Source: Frigididesulfovibrio sp031553235 | GTDB lineage: Bacteria > Desulfobacterota > Desulfovibrionia > Desulfovibrionales > Desulfovibrionaceae | Length of the DNA: 64,000 nt | Assembly (NCBI GenBank): GCA_031553235.1 | Contig: JAVBLS010000002.1 | Location: 1 to 64,000, forward strand | Reading direction: 5' to 3' | Shown here: positions 23,454 to 32,882 of the stretch, piece after piece | Numbering within the stretch: position 1 is the stretch's first letter | Layout of the letters: each line of letters begins with the position of its first letter | The notes under the pieces: generated by a model | Seen by the model: only the letters and a program-made list of their open reading frames with translations | The model's database searches: none | What the model was told of the DNA's origin: nothing | Position numbers and translations under genes: made by a program

Positions 23454-26267
23454 ATGAGCGACTATAAAAAGACTTTGAACCTTCCTGAAACGGCCTTTCC
23501 GATGAAGGCCGGGCTGGCCCAGAGTGAGCCCAAGACTTTGAAGCTTTGGACCGATACCGACGCTTATGGGGCCATGGTCGCCTCGGGCGGCAACCGGGGA
23601 GTATTCGTGCTGCACGACGGCCCGCCTTACGCCAACGGGCACATTCACCTGGGCACGGCGCTGAACAAAATTTTGAAGGACGTCATCATCAAGTCGCGCA
23701 ACATGCAGGGCTTTCGGGCCGAATATGTGCCGGGCTGGGACTGCCACGGCCTGCCCATCGAACTGAAGGTCGAGCACGAGCTCAAGGAAAAGAAAAAGAC
23801 CCTGCCGGCCCACGTGGTACGCAGGCTCTGCCGGGAATACGCGACCAAATGGATCGATGTGCAGCGCGAGGAGTTCAAGCGCCTGGGCGTGTTCGGCACC
23901 TGGGACGAGCCCTACCTCTCGATGCACCCGGAATATGAAGCGGCCACAGCCCGTGAACTGGGCAACTTCATGGCCGCCGGCTCGGTGATGCGCAGCAAAA
24001 AGCCCATTCACTGGTGCTGTTCCTGTAAAACCGCCCTGGCCGAGGCCGAGGTGGAATATCACGACCGCACCTCGCCTTCCACTTACGTACGCTTTCCCGT
24101 TGTGGACGAGCAACTGCAGAAATTCCTGCCCAAGGCCGCGCCCGGGCACACCTGGCTGGTAATCTGGACGACCACTCCCTGGACCATCCCGGACAACATG
24201 GCTGTGGCCCTGCACCCCGAGGCGGACTACGCCCTGGTGGAGGTGGAGGGTGAATACTACATTCTGGCCGAGGCCCTGCTCGACGAATGCCGCAAGCTTT
24301 TCGGCTGGGTCACGTCCAATACCATGGGCATCGTCAAGGGCGAGGCCCTCAAGGGCCTGCGCGCCAAACACCCCATCTACGACCGGCCCTCGCCGGTGGT
24401 GCTCGGCCGACATGTGACCCTGGACACGGGCACGGGCTGTGTGCACACCGCGCCCGGCCACGGCCGCGAAGACTATGAAATGGGCCTGGAAAACGGCCTG
24501 GAAATTCTCTCCCCCCTGGACGATGACGGCCGCTTTTTGCCTTCGGTGGAATTATTCGCCGGGCTGACCGTGTTCGAGGCCAACCCCAAGGTCATCGACG
24601 AACTGGACCGCCGGGGCAACCTGCTGACCAAAGGCTCCATCAAGCACTCCTACCCGCACTGCTGGCGCTGCAAAGATCCGGTGATCTTCCGGGCCACCAC
24701 CCAGTGGTTCATCTCCATGGAGAAGAACAACCTGCGCAGCCGCACCCTGGAAGCCATCCGCAAGGATGTGCGCTGGATTCCGGCCTGGGGCGAAGAGCGC
24801 ATCTTCTCGATGATCGAAAACCGGCCGGACTGGTGCATCTCGCGCCAGCGCACTTGGGGCGTGCCCATTGTGGCCCTGCTCTGTAAAGGCTGCGGCGATT
24901 CCTGGCACAACCCGGCCTGGAACAAGGAAATGGCCGAGCGCTTCGCCAAGCACCCCACCGGCTGCGACTACTGGTTCGAGACCCCCGTGGAGGAAGTCGC
25001 ACCCAAGGATCTGACCTGCCCCTCCTGCGGTTCCAAAGAGTGGGAAAAGGAAACGGACATCCTGGATGTCTGGTTCGACTCCGGCACCAGCTTTGCCGCC
25101 GTGATCGAGCGACGCAAGGAATGCCGCTTTCCGGCCGATATGTATCTGGAAGGCTCGGACCAGCACCGCGGCTGGTTCCACAGCTCGCTCCTGGCCGGCA
25201 TGGGCACGCGCGGCGTGCCGCCGTACAAGGCCGTGCTGACCCACGGCTACGTGGTGGACGGCGAGGGAAAGAAGATGTCCAAGTCCGTGGGCAACGTCAT
25301 TGCCCCGGAAGAAATCATCTCCAGGTTCGGAGCGGAAATTCTGCGCCTCTGGGTGGCCTCGGTGGACTATCGCGAAGACGTGCGCATCTCCGACGAAATT
25401 CTCAACCGCCAGGTGGACGCCTACCGGCGCATCCGCAACACCTGCCGCTACCTGCTCGGCAATCTGGCAGACTTCTCCCCGGCCGACGCCGTGGCCGACG
25501 ACAAACTCGACCCCCTGGATCGCTACGCTCTGGACGTGGTTTCGCGGATGCACGACGAAATTCAGAAAGCCTACGACGAATACGAGTTTCACCGGGTCTT
25601 CCACGGCCTGCACAACGTCTGCGTGACCGACCTCTCGGCCTTCTACCTGGACGTGCTCAAAGACCGGCTCTATTCTTCGGCCCCCGGCGACGCCGGCCGG
25701 CGCTCGGCCCAGACCGCCCTGTGGCGCATCCTGCTGTTGCTCACGGCCGACATGGCCCCGGTGCTCTCTTTCACGGCCGAAGAGGTGTTCAGATACATTC
25801 CCGAGGCCCTGCGCCCGAACAAGACAACGGTCTTCGCCATGACCGCCGCCGAGGCTCCGGCCTTCCGCCTGGACGAGAAGGAGCGGGAGGCCTGGGAGAC
25901 CCTGCTGGCCGTGCGGGCCGAGATTACCCGGGCCATTGAGCCGTTGCGCAAGGCCGGCGAGATCGGCCATGGACTGGACACGGCCGTGACGGTCTATGCC
26001 CCGGTCGAGGTGCGCGCCGTGCTTGAAGGCATCGGCACAGACCTGCGGGCCGTGTTCATCGTCTCTCGGTTTGCCCTGGAAGATGCGGCCATAGCCCCGG
26101 CCGCAGCCGTGCACGCCCAGGACATGCCCGGCGTGTTCATTCAGGTGGCCAAGGCCGCCGGCGAAAAGTGCGCCCGTTGCTGGATTTACAGCACCGAACG
26201 CGGCACCGACCCGGCCCACCCGGAAACCTGCCCGCGCTGCACCGACGTGCTGCACCGGCTGGGCTGA
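23454..26267 (+). CDS. ileS: Isoleucine--tRNA ligase
   Basis: 937 residues, the usual size. It charges tRNA-Ile and edits valine. The HIGH-type motif is PYANGHIHLG (about 58-67), the KMSKS motif is GKKMSKSVGN near residue 606, the editing domain lies between them (TTTPWTIPDNMA), and a C-terminal zinc ribbon has the pairs CARC and CPRC. The ATG at 23454 has GGAG six bases upstream; the open frame reaches back 23 codons without a site. lspA starts four bases after the stop, the ileS-lspA pairing common in Proteobacteria. No T-box leader is seen in the 132-base upstream gap. Confidence 0.97.
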   Translation: MSDYKKTLNLPETAFPMKAGLAQSEPKTLKLWTDTDAYGAMVASGGNRGVFVLHDGPPYANGHIHLGTALNKILKDVIIKSRNMQGFRAEYVPGWDCHGLPIELKVEHELKEKKKTLPAHVVRRLCREYATKWIDVQREEFKRLGVFGTWDEPYLSMHPEYEAATARELGNFMAAGSVMRSKKPIHWCCSCKTALAEAEVEYHDRTSPSTYVRFPVVDEQLQKFLPKAAPGHTWLVIWTTTPWTIPDNMAVALHPEADYALVEVEGEYYILAEALLDECRKLFGWVTSNTMGIVKGEALKGLRAKHPIYDRPSPVVLGRHVTLDTGTGCVHTAPGHGREDYEMGLENGLEILSPLDDDGRFLPSVELFAGLTVFEANPKVIDELDRRGNLLTKGSIKHSYPHCWRCKDPVIFRATTQWFISMEKNNLRSRTLEAIRKDVRWIPAWGEERIFSMIENRPDWCISRQRTWGVPIVALLCKGCGDSWHNPAWNKEMAERFAKHPTGCDYWFETPVEEVAPKDLTCPSCGSKEWEKETDILDVWFDSGTSFAAVIERRKECRFPADMYLEGSDQHRGWFHSSLLAGMGTRGVPPYKAVLTHGYVVDGEGKKMSKSVGNVIAPEEIISRFGAEILRLWVASVDYREDVRISDEILNRQVDAYRRIRNTCRYLLGNLADFSPADAVADDKLDPLDRYALDVVSRMHDEIQKAYDEYEFHRVFHGLHNVCVTDLSAFYLDVLKDRLYSSAPGDAGRRSAQTALWRILLLLTADMAPVLSFTAEEVFRYIPEALRPNKTTVFAMTAAEAPAFRLDEKEREAWETLLAVRAEITRAIEPLRKAGEIGHGLDTAVTVYAPVEVRAVLEGIGTDLRAVFIVSRFALEDAAIAPAAAVHAQDMPGVFIQVAKAAGEKCARCWIYSTERGTDPAHPETCPRCTDVLHRLG

Positions 26268-26270
26268 GAC

Positions 26271-26741
26271 GTGCGTTGGCTCTATCTGCTCTGCCCGGCG
26301 GCCGTGGCCGCCGGGCTTGACCAAATCGTCAAGCTCCGGGCCCTCGACGCCCTTTCTCCCTTTGAGGCCGTGCCGGTGACCTCGTTCTTCAACTTGGTGC
26401 TGGTCATGAACCGGGGGGCGGCCTTCGGCTTTCTCAACGACCCCGGCGCGGCCTGGGCAACCCGGCTCCTGCTCGGGGCAACTGCCATAGCCGTTCTGGC
26501 CATTCTCTGGATCGCCAAAACAGCCCGGCCCGGCGCCCGCCTGCTGCAGGCCGGCCTGGGGATGATCCTCGGCGGGGCCCTGGGCAACGCCATAGATCGC
26601 ATCAACTACGGTGCGGTGGTTGATTTTCTCGATTTCCACTGGGCCGGAAACCACTGGCCGGCCTTCAACGTGGCCGACATCGCCATCTGCCTCGGTGCGA
26701 CCCTCACTGCCCTGTGTATTTTCCGCGAGCCCGTGAAATGA
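26271..26741 (+). CDS. lspA: Lipoprotein signal peptidase (signal peptidase II)
   Basis: 156 residues from a GTG. This inner-membrane aspartyl protease removes signal peptides from prolipoproteins such as the one encoded at 27102. Four hydrophobic segments are seen. The conserved boxes are NRGAAFGFLND, the first catalytic aspartate in GNAIDRINYGAVVDFLDF and the second in FNVADIAICLG. It is translated directly after ileS. Confidence 0.95.
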   Translation: MRWLYLLCPAAVAAGLDQIVKLRALDALSPFEAVPVTSFFNLVLVMNRGAAFGFLNDPGAAWATRLLLGATAIAVLAILWIAKTARPGARLLQAGLGMILGGALGNAIDRINYGAVVDFLDFHWAGNHWPAFNVADIAICLGATLTALCIFREPVK

Positions 26742-26862
26742 TGCCGCTCGGCCCCGTACAGCTGCCGACGGCGATACTGACCTTGGGGGGCTTGATAGAA
26801 GCGGGCACTTGGCGAGGCAATAAAAATTTCGTAATGTTGCGGAGTCCCTTGAGAGGAGAAAT

Positions 26863-27066
26863 ATGCAGCATGCCGTGTTTTATGTTCTGGTGGTAATTTT
26901 TGCCCTGCCCAACCTGTGGGCCATTTATCATTCGTTTCACCACCGGTTCCCAACCACGCAGGAGCGGCTGATCTGGATCTGTCTCGGTATTTTTGTGCCG
27001 GTCATCGGCGGGCTGGCCTATCTTTTCTTCGGTAGGCGCCGGGCCACGGGGAAACTTTTTCAATAG
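26863..27066 (+). CDS. Small membrane protein, PLDc_N (cardiolipin synthase N-terminal) type
   Basis: 67 residues. Two hydrophobic helices (about 3-20 and 36-55) are joined by the polar stretch HSFHHRFPTTQERLIW, and the chain ends soon after YLFFGRRRATGK. This is the two-helix N-terminal module found alone or in front of phospholipase D domains in cardiolipin synthases. No PLD domain follows, and the role of free-standing forms is unknown. The start is well supported by AGAGGAGAAAT before the ATG. It lies 30 bases before the ybgF-like gene. Confidence 0.75.
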   Translation: MQHAVFYVLVVIFALPNLWAIYHSFHHRFPTTQERLIWICLGIFVPVIGGLAYLFFGRRRATGKLFQ

Positions 27067-27101
27067 AGCGCATGGGGTCCATGTGCTCCAGGAGCGAAGG
27101 C

Positions 27102-27983
27102 ATGAAACGCATTCTTTGTTTTCTGGTTCTGGGCGCACTGCTCGGCGCCTCGGGTTGCGTGACCACCGGCGGCGGCGGCACATCCACGGGTGAGAGTTTG
27201 AGCCAGCAGGTGGCCCGACACGACCAGCAGATTCAAAGTCTGATGGGCCAGGTGGGCCAGGTCGAGCAGGTGTTGCCCGGTCAGGCGGAAATGTGGGCCC
27301 AGATGCAGACCATGCGCCAGGATCTCAACTCCGTGCAGGGTCGGTTGGATGACGCCGGCCTGCAGCCGGGTGAGCTTGCCGCCATGCGCGAGAAGATCCG
27401 CCGCATGGAAGACCTGCTGCGCCGCATAGCCTCGCAAATGGCCATCAGCACCGATTCGCTGGATGCCCCGCTGCCCCAGGGCGGCACCGGCTATGCCCCG
27501 CAGTCCGACGCCTCGCCCTACCCGCCCGCGCAGACCGGCACGCCGGCCGCCTCGGCAGAGGCGGTGCCGCCCATGTCTGTGGAGCCGTCCGGCTCGGCCG
27601 TATCCACAGACACGGCCGATACCCTTTACAATGCGGGTATCAAGGCCTTCGACAGCCGCAAGTATCAGGATGCCGTGGTTTCCTTCAAAGACTTCGTGGC
27701 CGCCTACCCCAAGCACAAGCTGGCGGGCAACGCCTATTTCTGGCAGGGCGAGTCGTACTTTCAGATGAAGGATTACGCTCGGGCGGCCCTGGCTTACCAA
27801 GAAGTCATCGCCAAATACCCCGGCAACGTCAAAATGCAGTCGGCCATGCTCAAGCAGGGCATCTCCCTGTCCAACGCGGGCAAGAAAGATGCGGCCAAAG
27901 AGCGCTTGAACGAACTGGTCAAGCGCTATCCGTCCAGCCCGGAAGCCACGCGGGCCAAGCAATTTCTGGCCACGGGCAAATAA
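27102..27983 (+). CDS. YbgF/CpoB-like tetratricopeptide lipoprotein
   Basis: 293 residues. The N-terminus MKRILCFLVLGALLGASGC is a lipoprotein signal with the lipobox cysteine at 19. A coiled-coil segment (about 33-110, with SLSQQVARHDQQIQSLMGQV) precedes a Pro/Ala-rich linker, and TPR repeats fill the C-terminal 120 residues (DTLYNAGIKAFDSRKYQDAV and so on). This is the order of CpoB, which links the Tol-Pal system to peptidoglycan synthesis at division. No tol or pal gene is near, so the precise partner is uncertain. The ATG at 27102 fits the signal peptide; an upstream ATG at 27072 would add ten polar residues. Confidence 0.85.
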   Translation: MKRILCFLVLGALLGASGCVTTGGGGTSTGESLSQQVARHDQQIQSLMGQVGQVEQVLPGQAEMWAQMQTMRQDLNSVQGRLDDAGLQPGELAAMREKIRRMEDLLRRIASQMAISTDSLDAPLPQGGTGYAPQSDASPYPPAQTGTPAASAEAVPPMSVEPSGSAVSTDTADTLYNAGIKAFDSRKYQDAVVSFKDFVAAYPKHKLAGNAYFWQGESYFQMKDYARAALAYQEVIAKYPGNVKMQSAMLKQGISLSNAGKKDAAKERLNELVKRYPSSPEATRAKQFLATGK

Positions 27984-28014
27984 GCCCGATCCGGCCGACG
28001 TTGTTTGACGCAGA

Positions 28015-28575
28015 ATGGACATGAGCCGGCAGTACGTGGCGATTCCCACCCTGGTCACAGCCATGTACCGGATGGTGGAAACGGACGAGCTCCAGTTGTG
28101 CAGCCCGCTCTTTTCCACCGACGGCAACGTCTTGCGTGATGAAATTCTGAGCAAATCGCGCCTGCCGGACCCGGCGGTGCGTCTGCTGGTCGAAATGGAC
28201 CGCAAGCTTGATGCCGTTCTCGGCCTGATGCGTCGCGACGAACTGCGCAAAAACTTTCCCCACGACGCCCGAATCACCCTGCTCGGCGCCGACGTCCTGC
28301 GTCTGGAGTGCCGCGAGCCCCTGGCCCCGGGCGACCACCTGGAATTGGTCATGCTGCTGGAAGAGTATCCCATGAACACCGCTTCCTGTATTGTCGGGGT
28401 GGAAAAACGCCTGCCCGAAGCCCCCGTCACCGGGCGGAACAACGGAGTATTTGCCATGTCTTACTCCCGCTTGCGCGAAGCCGACAAAGAAAGCATCATC
28501 CGCTACGTGTTTCAAGAAGAGCGCCGGCGCATCCGGCAGATCAAGAGCGAAGAGAGCGAGGACGGTTTTGCGTGA
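28015..28575 (+). CDS. PilZ-domain-like protein
   Basis: 186 residues, soluble, no signal peptide. The arrangement suggests a two-part protein: an N-terminal helical part (about 1-80) and a beta-rich C-terminal part that ends with YVFQEERRRIRQIK, a helix often closing PilZ domains. The RxxxR and DxSxxG c-di-GMP motifs are not clearly present, so ligand binding is doubtful. Start at ATG 28015 or 28021; neither has a strong site. Its stop overlaps the start region of the next gene. The assignment is tentative. Confidence 0.6.
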   Translation: MDMSRQYVAIPTLVTAMYRMVETDELQLCSPLFSTDGNVLRDEILSKSRLPDPAVRLLVEMDRKLDAVLGLMRRDELRKNFPHDARITLLGADVLRLECREPLAPGDHLELVMLLEEYPMNTASCIVGVEKRLPEAPVTGRNNGVFAMSYSRLREADKESIIRYVFQEERRRIRQIKSEESEDGFA

Positions 28576-29236
28576 TTTCCGCCCTGGCGCGGCGGCCGGC
28601 AGCCTGATGCGGCCGCTCCGCGCTTATCCCTGGGGGCTGCACCTACTCTGCATCACCCCTTGCCTGCTGACCATCACCTACCTGGCCCTGGCCCACGGCA
28701 CGGGCGTCGAACTGGCCGCCCATTACGCGGCCGTCGCGGTCGCCCATCCGGGCATCACCCGTTTTTTCAATTTCCTCGCCCACACGATCAACCCCCTGTA
28801 TTACTTGGCGATCACCGCCCTGCTGTGGCGGGCGCGCAAACGCGGCGACAAAGCTTTGCTGCGCTTTGTCCTTGCCTACATCATGGTGCAGCTTGCCGTC
28901 TCTTTTCTGCTCGTCAGGACGCTGAAGATCTGCGTGGGCAAACCCAGGCCGGACGCCTTGCTGGCCGGAGCCCATTATGAGCACTTCACCTTTAAGCAAG
29001 GACTGCAATCCTTTCCCTCAGGCCATGTCACCGAAGGCTCCACTTCGGCCGTCAGCCTGTCCTGCCGCCCGCGCAGCCCGCTGCTTGCCCTGGGCCTGGG
29101 CCTGGTCACGGCCCTGACGGCCTATTCCCGGGTTTTCCTGAGCATGCACCACCTTTGGGATCTTTTTGCCGGCCTGGTCATCGGCAGCTTTGCCGCCATC
29201 GTCATCCACCTTCTCTGCGCGGAGCGCACATCATGA
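28568..29236 (+). CDS. PAP2-family membrane phosphatase
   Basis: About 222 residues from a TTG at 28568 (GAGGA seven bases upstream, overlapping the previous stop); an ATG at 28607 is the alternative. Five to six hydrophobic segments. The three acid-phosphatase boxes are present: KICVGKPRP, FPSGHVTEGS and SRVFLSMHHLWDL. Such proteins remove phosphate from lipid phosphates such as undecaprenyl diphosphate or phosphatidic acid. The next gene, an ArnT-like glycosyltransferase, starts within the stop codon (ATGA), which suggests a joint role in modifying lipid A or another lipid-linked sugar. Confidence 0.82.
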   Translation: MRDFRPGAAAGSLMRPLRAYPWGLHLLCITPCLLTITYLALAHGTGVELAAHYAAVAVAHPGITRFFNFLAHTINPLYYLAITALLWRARKRGDKALLRFVLAYIMVQLAVSFLLVRTLKICVGKPRPDALLAGAHYEHFTFKQGLQSFPSGHVTEGSTSAVSLSCRPRSPLLALGLGLVTALTAYSRVFLSMHHLWDLFAGLVIGSFAAIVIHLLCAERTS

Positions 29237-31854
29237 ACGGCCAATCGCCCCAACGCCCGGAAAATAACGGGGAAACCCGCCCGCAACACACTCTGCCCGG
29301 AGTGGAAATTCCCGCATCGGCCAAAACCCCGCCCGAAGAGGCCTACCCGGCCGAGGCTGCCGATCCGGCCGGTCCGGACGGGGTTGCCGAATCCGTCCCC
29401 GGCCAATTGCCCCTGCCGACGACGGACGCAACTCCCGCCGGGACGGCGGAAAGTAAAACCGTCGTCCCGGAGGGCATCTCCCAGCCCGCCGGCCCGGCCA
29501 TTCCCCTGCCCGATAACTTTGATTTCGGAAAACCCGTGGATCTTGCCGCGGCAGAAGAAGAGAAAGGAGAACAGCAGACGGCGCGCAGTGCCTCACCCGA
29601 GCCTGCCGCCGAAGCGGCGGCGGATCGGTCCAAAGCGGAACAGGCCGCGCCTGCCGCCGCTTCTGCCGGCATTCCCCGCAAAGCGGCGATAAAAAGGTCT
29701 GCCCCGGCCGAAGAAAGCGCCAACGTCAAAAAAGGAAAGCCCGCCCCGGCCGAAGCAAACGGTAAATCCCAAAAGGACAAGTCCACGACGGCCGGCAAAG
29801 GGGACAAAGCCAAGCGGGAAAAACCCCCGACCGGCGGTTTTTTCGCAACGCACCCGATCCGTGCCGTGCCCGCGACCATGCCGCCGAGCCTCGGTTCCCG
29901 GGCCTTCGACCTGATCGCATACGTTCCCTGGCTCTTCCTGATCCTGATGCTTGTGGCCCAGACCATCTTCAGTCTGGATTCCCGGGCTCTGTGGTTTTCC
30001 GACGAGGTACGCCACGCCGACGCCTTCCGCAACCTCCTGGAGCACGGCAAAGGCATTGTCCTGCAGATGAACGGCCTGGAGTACCTGGACAAGCCGCCCC
30101 TGTACTTCTGGTTCTTGCGCGGCCTGTATGAAATTCTCAAGGTCGAGGGGCCGCTGCTCGATTTCACCGCCGCCGCCGTCTCCGGCCTGTTGTTTGTCCT
30201 CTCGTTCCTGCTTCTGGGCCGCTTCGTGGATCGCGCCGACGGCCGCACCCTGACGGCCTCGGGCATTGTTCTGGTTTGCAGCGGCTATGTTTACGCCCTG
30301 CTGCACTATGCCCGCATGGACTTTCTCTTCGCGGCCTGCATCATCTGCGCCTACGTTGCCCTGTACCACGCCCTGATCCGACCGCGTTCGGTTCCGTTCA
30401 GCCTTACGGCCTTTTTCCTCATGGGCGTGGCCTGTCTGGTCAAAGGCCCCCTCGGCTTCGGCCTGCCCCTGACCGCCGGTATCTTCTTCGTGCTTTGGCA
30501 GAGGCGCCCCCGCCGGTTGTTGCGCTCCGACATCCTTCTCGGCCTGGCGGTTTTCCTGGCCGAGATCGCGGCCTGGGCGGTTCTGGTCTATATGGACACG
30601 GGCTCCCTGGACGTGCTGACCAAGGGTTTCTGGCACCAACAAATTGTCGTTCGGGCCATAGATTCCTTTGCCCACCGCGAACCCTGGTGGTTCTATCTGC
30701 CGCGTCTACCCCTGCTCTTTCTGCCCTTTGTCGTGCTGATCTTCTGCCTGCCCTGGACCCGCCTGGCCTCACGCGGCGCCCTTGAACACCTGCGCTCCCT
30801 GCGCCGGGCCGAAGGCGAAGGCCGGGCCTTTCTCTGGTGCATCGCCCTGTCCGCTCTGGTGTTGCTTTCCTGCGTCAGCGGCAAAGTCCTGATCTACTAT
30901 CTGCCCGCCATGCCCGCCGTGGCACTGCTCATCGGCCGAGCCTGCCTGGAAATTTCCGGGATCCGGGCCCGCCTCTTCCGCCTGCTCATGGGCCTGGTGC
31001 CCGTTATCGGCGGCGTGGCCTTTCTGCTCGCCTCCCTGATTCTTTTCGGCGCCATCCTCTCGCCCTCCTGGCTCGACCTGCCCGGTTGGCGCATTGCCGG
31101 CAACCTGGGCTTTTACGTGGCCGGTTTCGGCCTGATTGCAGGCGGCCTGTTTCTGCTGCTCGGCCTGCGCTCCTCCCGCCCCGAAAGCGTGCTGCTGGGC
31201 TATGCCCTGGTCGCCACCCTGCTCTCCTATCCCCTGGCCCGCGACGTGGCCCCGGCCTTCGATCAGGTGCTCAGTCCCAAAGCTCAGTCCCTGATCCTGA
31301 AGAGCTACATGGATAAAGGCTATCAGGCCTTTTCCTACAGGAACTATCCCGGTATTTACGCCTACTATGCCGGCACGCCGGTTAAAGACGTTGATTCCCT
31401 GGCCGAACTGCCCCCGGTACCCGGCGAACACGGCGTGGTTCTGGCCATCCGCCGTAAAGACCTGAACGACTGGCCCGGCAAGCCCGCCTGCTTCAAAGAA
31501 GTCGACGCCCGCTACATCGAGCACCCGGAACGCGTCCTGCTGGTCTGCCCCGGCCGGGATCAGCAGCCCCCCGCGCCCCCGGTTTCTCCGACGGAGACGA
31601 CGCAACCGCCGCAGACCCCTCCGACGGAAGCGCAACAGCCCGCGCAGGCTCCCCCCATGGAAGCGCCGCAGCCGCCGCATACGTCCCAGGCGGAAACGCC
31701 ACGACCCGGACAGCACCCTTCTCCGACAGAGCCGGTACAACCCGGGCAGGCCGCTCCGGCAGAGACACCGCAGCCTGAACAAACTCCTCCGACTGAGACG
31801 CCGCGGCCGATGCCTCCGCATCCGGCCGACCGGCCGGTGATCTCCGCACCCTGA
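29233..31854 (+). CDS. ArnT-like (GT-C, PMT_2) glycosyltransferase with long disordered ends
   Basis: 873 residues. A 225-residue low-complexity N-terminus rich in Ala, Pro, Glu and Lys precedes a GT-C membrane glycosyltransferase of about 550 residues. The latter starts with a hydrophobic helix near 235 and the first periplasmic loop ALWFSDEVRHADAF, whose Asp-Glu pair is the catalytic acid motif of the family, then LEYLDKPPLYFW and around eleven further helices. The C-terminal 95 residues are Pro-rich with seven 11- to 12-residue repeats of the PTETxQPxQxP type (31588-31821). ArnT moves aminoarabinose from undecaprenyl phosphate to lipid A; here the sugar is unknown. The ATG at 29233 overlaps the stop of the PAP2 gene. 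Confidence 0.8.
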   Translation: MNGQSPQRPENNGETRPQHTLPGVEIPASAKTPPEEAYPAEAADPAGPDGVAESVPGQLPLPTTDATPAGTAESKTVVPEGISQPAGPAIPLPDNFDFGKPVDLAAAEEEKGEQQTARSASPEPAAEAAADRSKAEQAAPAAASAGIPRKAAIKRSAPAEESANVKKGKPAPAEANGKSQKDKSTTAGKGDKAKREKPPTGGFFATHPIRAVPATMPPSLGSRAFDLIAYVPWLFLILMLVAQTIFSLDSRALWFSDEVRHADAFRNLLEHGKGIVLQMNGLEYLDKPPLYFWFLRGLYEILKVEGPLLDFTAAAVSGLLFVLSFLLLGRFVDRADGRTLTASGIVLVCSGYVYALLHYARMDFLFAACIICAYVALYHALIRPRSVPFSLTAFFLMGVACLVKGPLGFGLPLTAGIFFVLWQRRPRRLLRSDILLGLAVFLAEIAAWAVLVYMDTGSLDVLTKGFWHQQIVVRAIDSFAHREPWWFYLPRLPLLFLPFVVLIFCLPWTRLASRGALEHLRSLRRAEGEGRAFLWCIALSALVLLSCVSGKVLIYYLPAMPAVALLIGRACLEISGIRARLFRLLMGLVPVIGGVAFLLASLILFGAILSPSWLDLPGWRIAGNLGFYVAGFGLIAGGLFLLLGLRSSRPESVLLGYALVATLLSYPLARDVAPAFDQVLSPKAQSLILKSYMDKGYQAFSYRNYPGIYAYYAGTPVKDVDSLAELPPVPGEHGVVLAIRRKDLNDWPGKPACFKEVDARYIEHPERVLLVCPGRDQQPPAPPVSPTETTQPPQTPPTEAQQPAQAPPMEAPQPPHTSQAETPRPGQHPSPTEPVQPGQAAPAETPQPEQTPPTETPRPMPPHPADRPVISAP

Positions 31855-31856
31855 TC

Positions 31857-31893
31857 GACAAAAAAAACCGCGCATAGCGCGGTTTTTTTTGTC
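31857..31893. terminator. Bidirectional terminator between the glycosyltransferase and trxB genes
   Basis: A perfect 17-bp stem, GACAAAAAAAACCGCGC and its complement, has a 3-base loop. The runs of eight A and eight T allow termination of both converging genes. It is nearly the same design as 21058-21093. Confidence 0.9.
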
Positions 31894-31910
31894 GATGACC
31901 CGGTTTCATG

Positions 31911-31935
31911 AACAATTTCACGGTGGAATTGCCCC
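31911..31935. repeat. Dispersed palindrome
   Basis: CAATTTCA (31913-31920) and TGGAATTG (31924-31931) pair with one mismatch around CGG. It lies 20 bases beyond the terminator, on the 3' side of trxB. Confidence 0.5.
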
Positions 31936-31954
31936 AAGGAATCGGAAGTGGAAT

Positions 31955-32881
31955 TTATTTCACGGTTCGGATGTAACGCTCGGCCGAAAGGGCGGCAATG
32001 GTGCCGTCGGCCACGGCCGTGGTGATCTGGCGGTAGGCTTTGTCGTTGATGTCGCCCGCGCCGAACACGCCGGGGATATTCGTGCTCATGTCTTTGGGGC
32101 CGGCCAAGATGTAGCCCTGGGGAGAAAGTTCGACCACATTCTTGAAGAGTTCGTTGTTGGGTTTCTGGCCGAGAAAGACGAAAATACCGTCGCAAGGCAA
32201 CTCAAAGACTTCGCCGGACGCGGTGTTTTCCAGAAGAGCGGCTTTGAGCACGCCGTCTTGAAGCATCAGATCTTTGACCCTGGTGCAGGTATGGCCGGTA
32301 ACGTTATCACGGCCGAGGAGATCGTCCTGGGTGGCTTTGGCCGCGAAAAAACGGTCCATGATCTCGATCAGGGTGATCTTGCCCACGCCCATTTTGAGCA
32401 TGTACAGACTCTCGTCAAAAGCGCTGTTGCCGCCGCCCACCACGAGCACGTGCCGGTCGACATAGGGCGCGCCGTCGCAGATGGCGCAAAAGTGGGTCTG
32501 GTCGCACTCGGTCGGCACATCCAGGGGGATGGGCTTTCGACCGGTGGCCAAAATCATGGCTTTAGCCTTGTAGACGGCCTCTTCGGTCTCAATGGTCTTG
32601 ATCTGCCCGGCGAGATCCAGGGACAGAACCTCGCAGACCTCTTCCACCGGCACCTCAAGAGAGTCCACGTGCTCCCGCATTTTCTGCATCAGCTCCATAC
32701 CGTGGATCTCTTTGTAGGAGGGAAAATTTTCCACGGTATAGGTGGAATTGACCAGCCCGCCGGTGATGTTGCTTTCCAGAATGATGCTTTTGAGACCCGC
32801 CCGGGCGGCATAAACGCTGGCCGTCATTCCGGCCGGGCCGCCGCCAAGGATGACCAGTTCGTATTCATGGACGGGTTTCAT
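31955..32881 (-). CDS. Thioredoxin reductase-like flavoprotein lacking the NADPH signature
   Basis: 308 residues. The FAD loop GGGPAGMTAS (residues 13-22), the redox-active CAIC (132-135) and the C-terminal FAD box GVFGAGDI are intact, so this is a thioredoxin-reductase fold with a working disulfide. The dinucleotide loop GGGNSA (149-154) is present. The HRRxxxR stretch that binds the 2'-phosphate of NADPH in E. coli TrxB is replaced by IEIMDRFFA (172-180). The electron donor may therefore not be NADPH. The gene starts one base after the stop of a thioredoxin with an unusual CPHC centre, and the two probably work as a pair. Confidence 0.85.
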   Translation of the reverse strand: MKPVHEYELVILGGGPAGMTASVYAARAGLKSIILESNITGGLVNSTYTVENFPSYKEIHGMELMQKMREHVDSLEVPVEEVCEVLSLDLAGQIKTIETEEAVYKAKAMILATGRKPIPLDVPTECDQTHFCAICDGAPYVDRHVLVVGGGNSAFDESLYMLKMGVGKITLIEIMDRFFAAKATQDDLLGRDNVTGHTCTRVKDLMLQDGVLKAALLENTASGEVFELPCDGIFVFLGQKPNNELFKNVVELSPQGYILAGPKDMSTNIPGVFGAGDINDKAYRQITTAVADGTIAALSAERYIRTVK

Positions 32882-32882
32882 G

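Noticed and set aside
24552..26654. Open frame of 700 codons on the minus strand
   Set aside because: Antisense to ileS and lspA, both unmistakable; the product is a Gly/His/Val-rich sequence typical of GC-rich shadow frames.
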